64,000 nucleotides of DNA from Meconema thalassinum (taxonomy: Eukaryota > Arthropoda > Insecta > Orthoptera > Tettigoniidae), in contig OX336388.2 in the NCBI GenBank assembly GCA_946902985.2, positions 366,035,387 to 366,099,386 of the forward strand, given 5' to 3'. Shown here piece after piece: positions 44,072 to 54,521 of the stretch (its first letter is position 1; each line of letters opens with the position of its first letter). The translations under genes were made by a program, and so were the position numbers. Under the pieces are notes generated by a model that saw only the letters and a list, made by a program, of their open reading frames with translations, made no database searches and was not told the origin of the DNA.

Positions 44072-46111
44072 CTGCTCAAAAAAATTAAAGCACCACTTTT
44101 CTCAAAGGCCACCAAATTTTGAAAAGTTGACCTACAAGCTCGAAATCTCAGTAAGACGTTTGTCCTGACGCCTACCAAGCATATGCTTCAGCACAACTCC
44201 CCAACTTGAGTAGTTTCGGGGTAGCACCCCGAAAACCAGCCCATTTTCGAAAACCGCAAATTGAAGTTTGCGAAAAACGCTGCAGGACTTGTCGCAGGTT
44301 GCCAAAGCAGTCTAAAATGAATGTGTCTTGCTCTTAAAGGTTCCACACACACGTAGAAATCGTTACATTTGACGTTTGGGCATTTTCAACCCCCTTCATC
44401 ATCCCCTAAACATGGACTACCATTGGGGGCGTCTGAGAAGGTACCGGGTGTGTTTAACCATCTGAAAACCTGCACACCGTCCTCAGTTGCTGATTGCAGT
44501 AAGTTCTTAAGGCCTCCGGCAATGTCCACACCCCCTAACACCCTCAACTGGCATGGGACCAAACCACCCCCTCTCGATTCACCCCTAAGGAAGGTTTTAA
44601 TCGAGATGTTTATCAGTGCTGTGAATGCGGGGGTCTTCCCCTACCGTTTCAAAAAAGGAGCTGTGCCTTTGTCACCACCCCTTCCCCTGCAACCCCCGTT
44701 TGTATGATTTTTCGAATCAGGCCCTTTTTAAGGGCTGAAACGAGGTCTTAATCGCTGAAAGGGCTGTAAAGGTCCTTAGAAGTAGTGGTGACACGAAATC
44801 AACCCCTTCCGATCGATGATTGACATTCCGTCCCCCAAATTCGAAATGTTTGCACCCCCAACCCTCCCTGTCTGGAAGCGTAACGCGTCATGGCAGAGTT
44901 TTCAGAGTTGGATGGAAATGAAGCTTATGGCCTGACATGGAGCCCAAAACAGCAGGTTGGATGGAAATTCATCGGTAGGTTGGGAAACGGGACCAAAATT
45001 TTTCAAAAAAGTGTACAGCCTACAGTAAGTACGCCCATGCATAGGCAAACTACATCACGTCCGTGCGTGTGGGTTGTCTATGATCGGCAATAGGTTACAA
45101 AGTTTGGCAATGAGAGAAAAATGACGTGATGTGGGTTGCCTATGCATTGGTGTACGTACTAGAGGCTGTTAACTTTTTTGAAAACTTTTGGTCCCGTTTC
45201 CCACCCTACCGATGAATTTCCATCCAACCTGCTGTTTTGGGCTCCATGTCAGGCCATAAGCTTCATTTCCATCCAACTCTGAAAACTCTGCCATGACGCG
45301 TTACGCTTCCAGACAGGGAGGGTTGGGGGTGCAAACATTTCGAATTTGGGGGACGGAATGTCAATCATCGATCGGAAGGGGTTGATTTCGTGTCACCACT
45401 ACTTCTAAGGACCTTTACAGCCCTTTCAGCGATTAAGACCTCGTTTCAGCCCTTAAAAAGGGCCTGATTCGAAAAATCATACAAACGGGGGTTGCAGGGG
45501 AAGGGGTGGTGACAAAGGCACAGCTCCTTTTTTGAAACGGTAGGGGAAGACCCCCCATTCACAGCACTGATAAACATCTCGATTAAAACCTTCCTTAGGG
45601 GTGAATCGAGAGGGGGTGGTTTGGTCCCATGCCAGTTGAGGGTGTTAGGGGGTGTGGACATTGCCGGAGGCCTTAAGAACTTACTGCAATCAGCAACTGA
45701 GGACGGTGTGCAGGTTTTCAGATGGTTAAATACACCCGGTACCTTCTCAGACGCCCCCAATGGTAGTCCATGTTTAGGGGATGATGAAAGGGGTTGAAAA
45801 TGCCCAAACGTCAAATGTAACGATTTCTACGTGTTTCTGGAACCTTTAAGAGCAAGACTCATTCATTTTCGACTGCTTTGACAACCTGCGACAAGTCCTG
45901 CAGCGTTTTTCGCAAACTTCAATTTGCGGTTTTCGAAAATGGGCTGGTTTTCGGGGTGCTACCCCGAAACTACTCAAGTTGGGGAGTTGTGCTGAAGCAT
46001 ATGCTTGGTAGGCGTCAGGACAAACGTCATACTGAGATTTCGAGCTTGTAGGTCAACTTTACAAAATTTGGTGGCCTTTGAAAAAAGTGGTGCTTTAATT
46101 TTTTTGAGCAG
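44072..46111. mobile_element. 2.04-kb palindromic (fold-back) element at a TA target
   Basis: The left arm, 44,072 to about 45,060, is repeated inverted at about 45,124-46,111. The ends are CTGCTCAAAAAAATTAAAGC and its complement, flanked by TATA on both sides. Only about 60 bp lie between the arms. The blocks I compared (44,190-44,280 with 45,900-45,990; 44,400-44,560 with 45,620-45,790; 44,880-45,060 with 45,124-45,300) differ by few bases. No protein is recognised; mirrored frames in the arms are consequences of the palindrome. The TA target suggests mobilisation by a Tc/mariner enzyme. Confidence 0.85.
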
Positions 46112-46324
46112 TATATGAATATATACTCTAGTGAGGAAACGTTTAGTCCAAGTCATTGCTTAGACGTTGTATGTAAATCGATTGATAACGTTTGACTTTG
46201 GTGGACACGTTTGGTTCTGTCGTTAGAACTTTGGTCTTTAACCCGGTCGGCCGGGGCTCAAAACCTATGAGAGTTGTTTTATTTATTTGCGAATTGACCA
46301 CTTCGGATCACGCTACAATTTCAT

Positions 46325-46562
46325 TTTTTCTTTGCCTGAAGTTTCCTCTTCTTCCAGTACTCCTTCATATGGGCGCTATGCTGTTTCTTCTGCTCATCCG
46401 TCCAGGCTCTTCCCTTCTTTGTGGTTCTTGTGACGTGAAAACCTTCCAAATTTTGAATTATGTACCGAAATGTTTCCCTGTTTGACATCGGAACTTCCTG
46501 GATGTTGGAATTTTCGAGATCTTTTCGAACTTCCTTAATCCATGTCGTTGTTGTCTTCTTGT
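46325..46562 (-). pseudogene. LINE reverse transcriptase C-terminal tail
   Basis: The minus-strand frame reads TTTTWIKEVRKDLENSNIQE, then KKGRAWTDEQKKQHSAHMKE and YWKKRK. This is the same tail type as at 4.7, 32.2 and 55.3 kb. It is very short and strongly 5'-truncated. Confidence 0.75.
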
Positions 46563-46904
46563 TTTATTTCTTTGCTCTTTTTTATGTGTGTTTTACTTTT
46601 AAGTTCTGAGACGTTAATGAAATTGAGTGATATGTTGTGCATTTTGCAATGAAGAATGGATCCGCACGAGTGATATCTACTAGCAACAAGTTGAACTATG
46701 CGAGTGGTATCCACGGCCTACTAGATGCGAGCAGCGCTCTCTACCAGTCTTGAGATTCCCAGTTAGGGAACCCATGCATACGTTGTGATTGAAAAAAAAA
46801 AAACTTTTGTTGCCGATAGAGCACACTCACCCCCAATGATAAACTGCGAATAAAAATTAGCTGTGCAGCAGTTTTCTTTTTTTATTACTTTTTTTGTGTA
46901 TATT

Positions 46905-47066
46905 CTATTGTTTAGTTTGTTTCAATGAAGACGACACAAACACCCAGTCCCCGAGATAAAGGAATTAACCTCAGGAGATTAGCATCCCAACGGCGCAGCA
47001 AGGAATCGAACCCAGGACATTTCGAGCCAATATCTAGCATTCCATCTAATTAGCCACGGAGCCGGA
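46905..47066 (-). repeat. tRNA-derived SINE, family S6
   Basis: On the minus strand the head reads GGCTCCGTGGCTAATTAGATGG and CCTGGGTTCGATTCC (A and B box types). A short body contains GGGACTGGGTGTTTGTGTCG. The S5 copy follows 70 bp downstream. Sequence between 46,112 and 46,905, outside the LINE tail, shows nothing else. Confidence 0.75.
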
Positions 47067-47133
47067 CATCAGTCTCGGACACTGTGGCTAGATATTTGGT
47101 TTACAATAGCATTAGGAACGGGGTAATTAATAA

Positions 47134-47500
47134 TATCGTATAGCCTCCGGTGCCGGATGCAAGCTTTTTTATTTGACGCCCAAAGGGTAGCTTGCTTGTC
47201 TAATTTCATTGTTCCTTGAAGCACTGTGAAAGACAAGGAGGTTAGATATCTAAGCTCCTTGAACACTATAGCGCTTTCTAGTACAGAAATGAGGAACTTT
47301 GTTTTGGTGCAAACTCCCGAGATTAATTTTGCCATTATGAGCACGGCCTACTGAATTCAAATGGGTTCTTTAACATGCCAACATCGTATGACATGGTGTC
47401 GTACTTTTTGCCGCCTTTGAAAAATCACTTATCACGGCCAGGAGCGAACCTGCAAGCTTGGGGTTAGTAGACCGACACGTTGACCACTCACCCACTGTGG
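47134..47500 (-). repeat. tRNA-derived SINE, family S5, copy 2
   Basis: Same arrangement as the copy at 11.7 kb: head GAGTGGTCAACGTGTCGG, B box GCAGGTTCGCTCC, and a body with CCTTTGGGCGTC and a CACCGGAGGC end next to TATTAATTA. Confidence 0.75.
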
Positions 47501-47769
47501 AACGGTGTGACCAAAGTCTAAATCAGAGTACCATAATTGGAAGCCACACACCAATCATTCAGTGAGTCACGCAACTGAAGACCCCACGGAAAGAACAGAG
47601 CAAGTCCATTTTTTCCGAAAATGAGTTTATGGCGCATACTGGTCGCCAGCCATTGTTACTACAGATCATTGAAATTAATTTCAAATAAAGCGGAATGTCA
47701 CCGAGATACAGAGGTTTTCATCGTTAATGGAAACGGAAAGAACATCCAATATCCTCTTGCGTTTACATA

Positions 47770-48510
47770 TTGTAACTCCCCCCAGAGGCTCACATCTAGT
47801 GGGACGTGGGTTGGCGACCACGGGGCCCCATCTGAGTCCGGCATTGCTTCCACTTACTTGTGCCTGGCTCCTCTCCGTCTTCTTTCCTGTCGACCTCACT
47901 TGTCAACTCTTGTTCTCTTCCGTCTTCGACGGTATTAGGGTATCCGAGGCCTAGGGAGTCTCTTCCTTTCCCGCCTTAATTGGCAATTGTTTCATGTTTT
48001 CTGATACCCTCCTTCAGCGAGGGGTCAGCCTTCTTTTTCTTTTCCTGTTATCTCCTGCCTTCTGCTCAAGGCCCTCAAAGAGACAGGGTGTATGTAGCCC
48101 CATCACTTCTGGTGCACCCTGGATATTGCTACACCCTCAGGGGCTCACGGCTGGTGAGTTCTGGAGTTGACGACCACGAGAGCTTCCTGAGCTGGGTCCG
48201 CTTTTCTCGCTATTTTACCATTACCTCTGGGACGGACCCTCTCCTTTTTCACTTTCTTATCTGCTTTTCATGGCTCTCCTTCCTTCCAAGTCCCTCAATC
48301 CGCATTCTTCGAGGGTTGAGGGCATTTCTTATCCTCCTGTCCTTTTTTTGCCTTATTCTCCTTTTGTTTTCAATTTCTTCCTCTAGTATATAAGTTAGTT
48401 TAAGTTTTTTTTATATTTTATATATTTCGTCTTCATGAATACCCAAACCATTAGGGGCCGATAACTTAGATGTTAGGCCCCTTAAAACAATAATTATCAT
48501 CATCATCATA
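47770..48510 (+). repeat. Retroposon remains, family S4 (two partial copies)
   Basis: CAGAGGCTCACATCTAGTGG (47,781) and CAGGGGCTCACGGCTGG (48,140) begin two related pieces. Each is followed by a GACCACG block. The second ends GGGGCCGATAACTTAGATG, TTAGGCCCCTT and (ATC)n at 48,498-48,509. The simple-repeat end suggests LINE-type mobilisation. The gypsy element inserted at this end. Confidence 0.6.
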
Positions 48511-48511
48511 G

Positions 48512-48834
48512 TGTGACAGATTCGTGCGAGCGCGCCTGGTGGCAGACTCGTGCAAACGCGTGGCGCGCTGGCTGCAATTGTGAGTTGGGCCAGCAAGCTG
48601 GCAGTGGATGAATCGAGAAGGCGACGATATGTTAGAGAGAGGAGATTGAGTACTTGGTGAGAGGACCAGTGTTGAGATTTGGATGTAGAGTTTCAGAAAG
48701 ACTAGAGCTAGATGTTCCCAGTTTAGATTCTAATGAATACTACATTAATATTTATTAGTGTAAGGTTTGACAAATAAAGAAGTAGTGTATTTGTATATGC
48801 CTGAGCGTTTATTTCAAGAAACGTAAACGTAACA
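48512..48834 (+). repeat. 5' LTR
   Basis: The LTR starts TGTGACAG and ends GTAACA, 323 bp. It differs from the right LTR by some substitutions and small indels, so the insertion is not very recent. An AATAAAG signal near 48,773 could direct polyadenylation. Confidence 0.88.
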
Positions 48835-48836
48835 AC

Positions 48837-48854
48837 TGGTGTCTGATTTGTGGG
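48837..48854 (+). other. Putative primer-binding site
   Basis: TGGTGTCTGATTTGTGGG begins two bases after the LTR. TGG at this place is standard, as it pairs with a tRNA CCA end. I did not identify which tRNA. Confidence 0.5.
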
Positions 48855-48920
48855 GTCAGGCTATAGAGTAAATACATAGTGAAAGTGACTGCCTTGAGGT
48901 GCCGCATTTAAGAGTGGGAA

Positions 48921-50100
48921 ATGACGACCAGGAAAGTTATACTTTCATCACTGAAGGTTTCGTAGTTACGTCAGGAACTGGAAGAAAGGGAAGTTGATTC
49001 TACGGGAACAAAATCTGTGCTGCAAGCGAGGTTAAGACAGGTACTGGTGGACACAGGTGAGGATCCAGAAACATTTCTTTTCGGGATTACTGGTGGGACT
49101 GAGGGTTTGGGTCAGGTATTAGAAAACATAGAAAAGAAAATACGAACAGAAAATTCAGAACTATATAAAAATATGGAAAAGAAAATAGGGGAAAACTCAG
49201 AGAATTTGGAAAGGAAGTTAATGGAAAATTCTGGCAACCGCAAGAGGAAACTTCAAGAAGTAACGCTCACTACCGAAACCAAGCTGAGGGAAGAATTTCA
49301 AGAATCCCTGCGGAAGTTCGAGGACGAGCTTGCGAGCGGTGTGCTTCCAAATAAAGACAAGCAGGAAAACGAAATCATTACCGCGGGTGGACCTTCGGAA
49401 GGTAAGGAGCGTATACTTGTTTCCGCGTTTGGGCGGACTGACCTGCCGACTTTCGATGGGACGTCTGCGTGGGAAGAATATCTCACCTTGATCGAGACTG
49501 ACGCCATGATTAATGGGTGGTCGGATGCCACGAAGGCTTCAATGATGAGTTTGTCGCTGCGCGGGAAGGCCCTAAGAGTCCTGCAGGCTGTTCCCTTGTC
49601 GGAAAGACAGAACTACAACATTCATCTACAGAAACTTGCAATGCCGTTTCTGTCATCGTCTCATGGAACAGCTGTACCGCTCCCAGTTGAGAAACCGTTG
49701 TCAGAAACCCAACGAGAGCTTATAGGAGTTCGAAGCAGACATAGTACGTCTCGTTAGGAGCGCATATCCAACATTGCCCAGCGATGTGTACGAGAGTCTT
49801 GCTACCGAGGAGTTTCTCAATGGGCTCCGCGAGACTGAGACGCAGCGGGCTGTGAAGCTGGCGCGCCCGCAAACATTGAATGATGCCTTGACTCTGGCTC
49901 TTGAGTTTGAGGCTGTCCAACAATCCGTGCTCGGCCAGACTCGCATTCGAGCTCTGGAGGGAGACAAGGAGGTCCAGCCAGTGCCTTCCATAGAAGAAAT
50001 CGTGGAGAAAGTACTTCAAGCCTTGCAGTCCAAGAAGAAACGAGACGAGGTGCTGGGGCTGCGGGGAGATGGGGAATCTCAGAGATCGATGCCCTAAGTT
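48921..50100 (+). pseudogene. gag: gag pseudogene with N-terminal SAP-like domain
   Basis: The ATG at 48,921 opens a frame with LSSLKVS-stop-LRQELEERE and GTKSVLQARLRQVL, which fits a SAP DNA-binding helix pair. The stop is TAG at 48,963-48,965. A coiled, Glu/Lys-rich stretch (residues about 70-130) and a capsid-like retrotransposon gag region follow. The frame shifts by one near 49,650 and continues to about 50,097 (VRLVRSAYPTLPSDVYESL, FLNGLRETE). After another shift a zinc knuckle appears: CWGCGEMGNLRDRC. The usual His is Asn, so zinc binding would be lost. Gag normally forms the particle and binds the RNA; this copy cannot. Confidence 0.8.
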
Positions 50101-50247
50101 TATGAACGGGAAGCACCAGCCACAGGAACTAAACAGGGTTGATAGAAAGGTGCGACAGTCAACCCGCGGCAACATCAGGAATGCCCCCACTTCTACAATC
50201 GTCGCGTCTCTGGGTAGTCAAATAACTCTATTTTTATTAGTGGCCAT

Positions 50248-52470
50248 GTGGACGGAGAGCCCAGAGACCTACTGCTGGATACAGGGGCCACAATGACAAT
50301 AATCAGACCAGGCATCGTGAGACGAACATTAACAACCACGAGATGGACACTGCGAACGGCCACGGGGGAACCAACCAACGTTCACGGGGAGATATTCGTC
50401 AACTTCGTCATCGGTGATACCCAGTTTCGCCATCGTGTCTTGGTCGCTGAAGTGGAGGAGGACGTCATTCTCGGGATGGATATCATGACTGAGTATAAAT
50501 TTGGACTGGACCTGGAGAGTGGGTTTTTGAGGGTCGGAAACGAGGAGGTAGTGCTGCAGAGGAGGACCGCCTCATCGGCAAGGGTGATTGCAGCGGTAGA
50601 TGTTGTACTACCTGGACTTAGTGAAGTAATGGTAGAAGGGAAGCTGGACGTTGGAGTTCCTCACGGCTGTGTCGTCATGGTAGGGCCTACGTTTGCTGAC
50701 GATGAACCTGAACGTGGAATACTGGTAGCCAGAGCTTTGGTCCGAGCAGGGGGGAAATTTCCTGTGCGAGTAATGAACCTTAATGATCGCCAAATAATCG
50801 TTCGGAAAGGAACCAGTTTGGGAAGCTGTTCGTCTGTGTCCTCCGTCGTACGCCAAGTACGAACAGCTACTTCTTCATCCGATATATCTTCGGTGTGGCT
50901 CGACGGTCTTATCGAGGCAGCGTGTCTGCGTGGGCAGAGCCGAGAAGTGAGGGAACTTCTTCGACGTCATAAGGATGCCTTCCAGGATGGGACCAGTAAT
51001 GGAAGAACGAACGTGGTTCAACATCGCATCGATACGGGTGACTCAAGACCTATTCGCCAGACTCCCAGAAGATTGCCACTAGTTAAGCGAGAGGAAGCAG
51101 AGCAGATAATAAATGATATGGCTCGCGATGGGGTGATTGAACTTTCAAGCAGCCCATAGGCTCGCCAGTGGTCCTGATGAAGAAGAAAGATGGATCTACA
51201 CGGTTTTGCGTAGACTACCGTCAACTGAACAATGTGACGAAAAAGGTCAGTTACCCACTACCACGCATCGATGACACCCTAGACACCTTGGGTGGGAGCA
51301 CGATCTTCTCCACGTTGGATCTCGAGAGTGGATACTGGCAGGTAGGATTGGACCCCAGAGACCGCCTTTACGATTTGTTCTGGGCTTTGGGACTTCACAG
51401 TTATGCCATTCGGACTCTGAAATGCCCCTGCGACCTTTGAACGTCTGATGGAGCGCGTTTTAAAAGAGCTGTCTTGAGAAACATGCATGGTCGACTTGGA
51501 TGACATAATCGTTCTGGGAAGAACTTTTGAAGATCTCCTGAGAAATATCGATCAGGTGTTCTTACGTCTTAAGCAAGCCAACCGTAAGCTTAACTCCAAG
51601 AAGTACTTCCGGTTTCGGAAACAAGTTAACTACCTCGGCCAAGTTGTTTCCGGGGAGGGAGTCACCGCGGATCCGGAGAAGATTGACACGGTGAAGGAAC
51701 GGCCAGTACCGAAATATAAACACGAAGTCAGTAGTTACCTCGGACTGTGCACCTATTACCGTCGATTCGTGCCAGGATTTGCTATCATTGCTAAGCCTCT
51801 GACCAGACTTACAGATGAAAGTCGGAGTTTTGTGTGGGACGCGACCTGTCAACAAGCCTTCGAACAATTAAAGGAGGTATTGACCAATGCTCCTATCCTG
51901 AGTTACCCACAACCGGAAGGACTATTCGTTTTGGACACCGATGCTAGAAATGTGGGAGTAGGTGGCGTGCTTTCCCAACTGCAAGGAAGGCAAGAAAAGG
52001 TGATAGCTCAATTCAGCAAGGTTCTTTCTAAACCGGAGAGGAACTACTGCGTAACTAGAAGAGAATTGCTCGCTGTAGTGAAGTCAGTGGAGCATTTCCA
52101 CAAGTACCTCTATGGGAGGAAGTTCCTTCTACGGACTGGTCATGCAGCGCTTACGTAGCTACTGAGCTTCAAGAACCCGGAGGGACAGGTAGCCAGGTGG
52201 ATTGAAAGGCTCGAGGAGTACGACTTCGACACTGAACACAGGGCTGGCCTTAAACACCGAAATGCTGATGCTCTGTCAAGGAGACGATGCGCACAAGACT
52301 GCAAGCACTGCAATCGGATTGACGAAAAAGTTGCAGCAGTGAGAAGAAGCACTGTGATCGACGACCACTGGCAGGATGAGGAAATCCGTAAAAATCTAGA
52401 AAATGACCCGGACTTAAAACACCTACTGCGGGGGGAAGATGTCTGAGCAACGGCCGACTTGGGAAGAGAT
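50248..52470 (+). pseudogene. pol: pol pseudogene: protease, reverse transcriptase, RNase H
   Basis: Protease: LLLDTGATMTII (active-site Asp near 50,278) and ILGMDIM. A linker leads to DSRPIRQTPRRLP, the usual entry to gypsy reverse transcriptase. A frameshifted part (51,168-51,440) has [20 protein letters not shown] and [12 protein letters not shown]. The first frame returns at 51,487, where the catalytic YxDD box reads VDLDD, so the Tyr is replaced by Asp. YLGQVVSGEGV and the connection domain follow, then RNase H (FVLDTDARNVGVGG, RRELLAVV). A stop lies at 52,156-52,158 and the HRAGLKHRNADALSRR end follows. The enzyme would not work. Confidence 0.88.
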
Positions 52471-52589
52471 AGCTCCCTTCTCGCGCACTGTGAAAGCCTA
52501 CTGGCTGATTTTGGAAAACGGGGTGCTATAGAGGGTACTGGGGAGAGAGAACGGGGCTCAGGAGAGGCTACAGGGTATTGTTTCACGAA

Positions 52590-53600
52590 ACAGAGTGCCC
52601 GAGGTACTGCAGTTGCTGCATGATGGAACATCCGGGGGCACCTTGGAGTTCGGAAAACCATGGAGAAAGTCCGAGAACGGTTTTATTGGTCTAGTTACTC
52701 AGATGACGTACGTGAACGGTGTAGGAAATGCGTGGTTTGTGCCACTGCGAACGGGCCACAGAAGAAGAGAAGAGCAGCGATGAGACAGTACAACGTTGGT
52801 GCCCCGTTTGAACGGATCACCATCGATGTAGCGGGCCCTTTCCCTACGACTGAGAATGGGAATAAATACACCTTGGTGGCAATAGATTACTTCAGCAAGT
52901 GGGTAGAGGCATTTGCATTGCCCAATCAAGAAGTTGTGGTGGTTGCCGAGACGCTAATAAAGGAGCTGGTGAGCCGATTCGGTGTACCCTTGTAACTGCA
53001 TTCCGATCAGGGGTGAAATTTCGAGTCGTTGGTGTTCCAGGAGATGTGCCAGATTCTCGGAATCCGGAAAACGAGAACGACTGTCCTGCACCCACAGTCC
53101 GATGGATTGGTGGAGCGCATGTACAGGACAGTAGAGAAATACCTTTCGAAAATTGTCTCCGACCAACAGTGGGACTGGGACAAGTTTATCCACTTGTTTC
53201 TACTGGCATTCCACTCTTCTATCCATGAGACCACAGGCCAAACACCAGCTAATGTTCTGTTTGGCCGAGAACTGCGGTTACCGTGTGACCTGGCGTTCGG
53301 TTGCAAACCTGAGGATAATGTCGTTGGGGAGGACTACATCTCCGGCATTCGTCGAAGGATGGATGACATTCACGGCCGCGTTCTCACAAATATTCAGAAT
53401 GCGAGCGACAGGATGAAGGAGCGATACGACGTAAGAGCCGAATCAGGCGGGTACCAAGCAGGAGATCTTGTCTGTATTTTCGACCCTAAATGACGGCGAG
53501 GGTTCTCTCCAAAGCTGCAACGCTCCTGGGACGGACCATATGAGGTACTGAAGAGGATTAAGGACGTCGTCTACCGTATCAGGAGGAGACCGATTGGCAA
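52590..53600 (+). pseudogene. pol: pol pseudogene: integrase
   Basis: An H2C2-like zinc region precedes KCVVCATANGP. The catalytic core has ITIDVAGPFPTTENGNKY (first Asp), LHSDQG-stop-NFES (second Asp) and DGLVERMYRTVEK (Glu). The C-terminal part reads AGDLVCIFDPK-stop-RRGFSPKL and SWDGPYEVLKRIKDVVYRI, the gypsy chromodomain-less end type with the GPY motif. Stops at 52,993, 53,017 and 53,491 are all in one frame, and the TGA codons fit decay from CGA. The frame is shared with reverse transcriptase and with the following macrodomain, so one polyprotein is implied. Confidence 0.88.
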
Positions 53601-53607
53601 ACCACGA

Positions 53608-54348
53608 GTGGTCCACTTCAATCGGCTGGCATCGTTCCTGGGCGACAACCATGACGAGGGGCACGGGCAACTCGCCCGTATATGTCGAGTCCCGGAGTCG
53701 GAACGATCGTTCGAAGAATTCATGGCCCAATGTGGTACTGGCCGCAAAGTTTGTTATGGCGTCAGTACTGAGATTCGACAGGATTTATTCCAAACCCCCA
53801 GTGAGTATGCCTTGGCTCACTGTGTGGCTAAGGACCTGAGGATGAGCCGAGGCATCGCCCAAGTATTCCGGCGGAAGTATGGTGGGATTGAAGAGCTGCA
53901 GCGTCAAGAGCCTCGTGTCGGAAACGTGTTGTATTTACCCAGGAACGAGCGATCGCTATTATATCTAGTGACGAAAGAACTTTCCCATCAGAAACCGACC
54001 TCTCGTGCTGTCTGGGATAGTCTACTTGCGATGCGAGAGCTCCTACTGCAGCGGAACTTATCCAGATTAGTTGTGCCCAAGTTGGTCTGTGGGCGGGATG
54101 GATTGGACTGGAGGATCGTAAGAATCATGCTAGAAGAATTCTTTCGGCGCACAGGGATTGAAATTCTGGCATGCTGCTGGTCCCAAATAGACGGGACGGA
54201 ACAGTCAGACTCGTGCGAGAGCGCTGGTGGCAGACTCGCGCGAGCGCGTGGCGCGCTGGCTGCAATTGTGAGTTGGGCCGGCAAGCTGGCAGTGGATGAA
54301 TCGAGAAGGCGACGATATGTTAGAGAGAGGAGATTGAGTATTTGGTGA
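53608..54348 (+). CDS. TARG1/OARD1-like macrodomain fused after gypsy integrase
   Basis: This open stretch (246 codons) continues the integrase frame after VVHFNRLASFLGD. A linker of about 30 residues leads to a domain at residues 47-191. Its motifs are YALAHCVAKDLRMSRGIA, FRRKYGGIEEL, LLYLVTKE, HKP-like HQKP, AMRELLLQ, VPKLVCGRDGLDW and EEFFRRTGIEIL. They match, in order and spacing, the small ALC1/TARG1-type macrodomain of OARD1. Human OARD1 uses Lys84 and Asp125 to remove ADP-ribose; the equivalents here are K123 and D164. The domain ends just before the purine tract, and the frame runs on into the LTR. It might remove ADP-ribose from element or host proteins, but that is inference. It could not be made as part of a full polyprotein in this broken copy. 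Confidence 0.8.
   Translation: MVHFNRLASFLGDNHDEGHGQLARICRVPESERSFEEFMAQCGTGRKVCYGVSTEIRQDLFQTPSEYALAHCVAKDLRMSRGIAQVFRRKYGGIEELQRQEPRVGNVLYLPRNERSLLYLVTKELSHQKPTSRAVWDSLLAMRELLLQRNLSRLVVPKLVCGRDGLDWRIVRIMLEEFFRRTGIEILACCWSQIDGTEQSDSCESAGGRLARARGALAAIVSWAGKLAVDESRRRRYVRERRLSIW
54188..54201 (+). other. Putative polypurine tract
   Basis: AGACGGGACGGAA lies directly before the right LTR. It is the expected place and composition for plus-strand priming, although broken by pyrimidines. Confidence 0.5.
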
Positions 54349-54521
54349 GAGGACCTGTGTTGAGATTTGGATGTAGAGTTCCAGGAAGACTAGAGCTAGA
54401 TGTTCCCAGTTTAGATTCTAATGAATACCACATTAATATTTATTAGTGTAAGGTTTGACAATAAAGAATTAGTGTATTTGGATATGGCTGACCGGTTATT
54501 TCAAGAACCGTAAACGTAACA
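54202..54521 (+). repeat. 3' LTR
   Basis: It matches the 5' LTR along its length (for example TGGCAGTGGATGAATCGAG and AGACTAGAGCTAGATGTTCC) with scattered differences. The first bases (AGTCAGAC) differ from the 5' LTR start TGTGACAG, so the exact boundary is uncertain by two or three bases. Confidence 0.85.

Larger units (their letters stand above)
48512..54521 (+). mobile_element. Ty3/gypsy LTR retrotransposon with a C-terminal macrodomain, inactivated
   Basis: The 6.0-kb element has two LTRs, a primer-binding region after the left LTR and a purine-rich tract before the right one. The gene order is gag, protease, reverse transcriptase, RNase H, integrase: the Ty3/gypsy order. Most of pol and the second half of gag share one frame, so the ancestor probably had a single gag-pol frame. 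Several stops and a few frameshifts inactivate it. No env-like gene is seen. After integrase the frame continues into a macrodomain. I could not confirm a matching target duplication (CATAG and ATATC). Confidence 0.9.

Noticed and set aside
44369..45814. Two nearly identical 112-122-codon proteins on opposite strands
   Set aside because: They are mirror images in the arms of the palindrome, with no recognised domain and no independent evidence of coding.
47980..48393. A hydrophobic 137-codon membrane protein
   Set aside because: The frame lies in pyrimidine-rich retroposon remains (family S4), where T/C runs give Phe/Leu/Ser by default.
48980..54520. An env-like gene making the gypsy element an errantivirus
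   Set aside because: The only reading frame after integrase is the macrodomain; there is no signal peptide, furin-like site or membrane segment before the right LTR.
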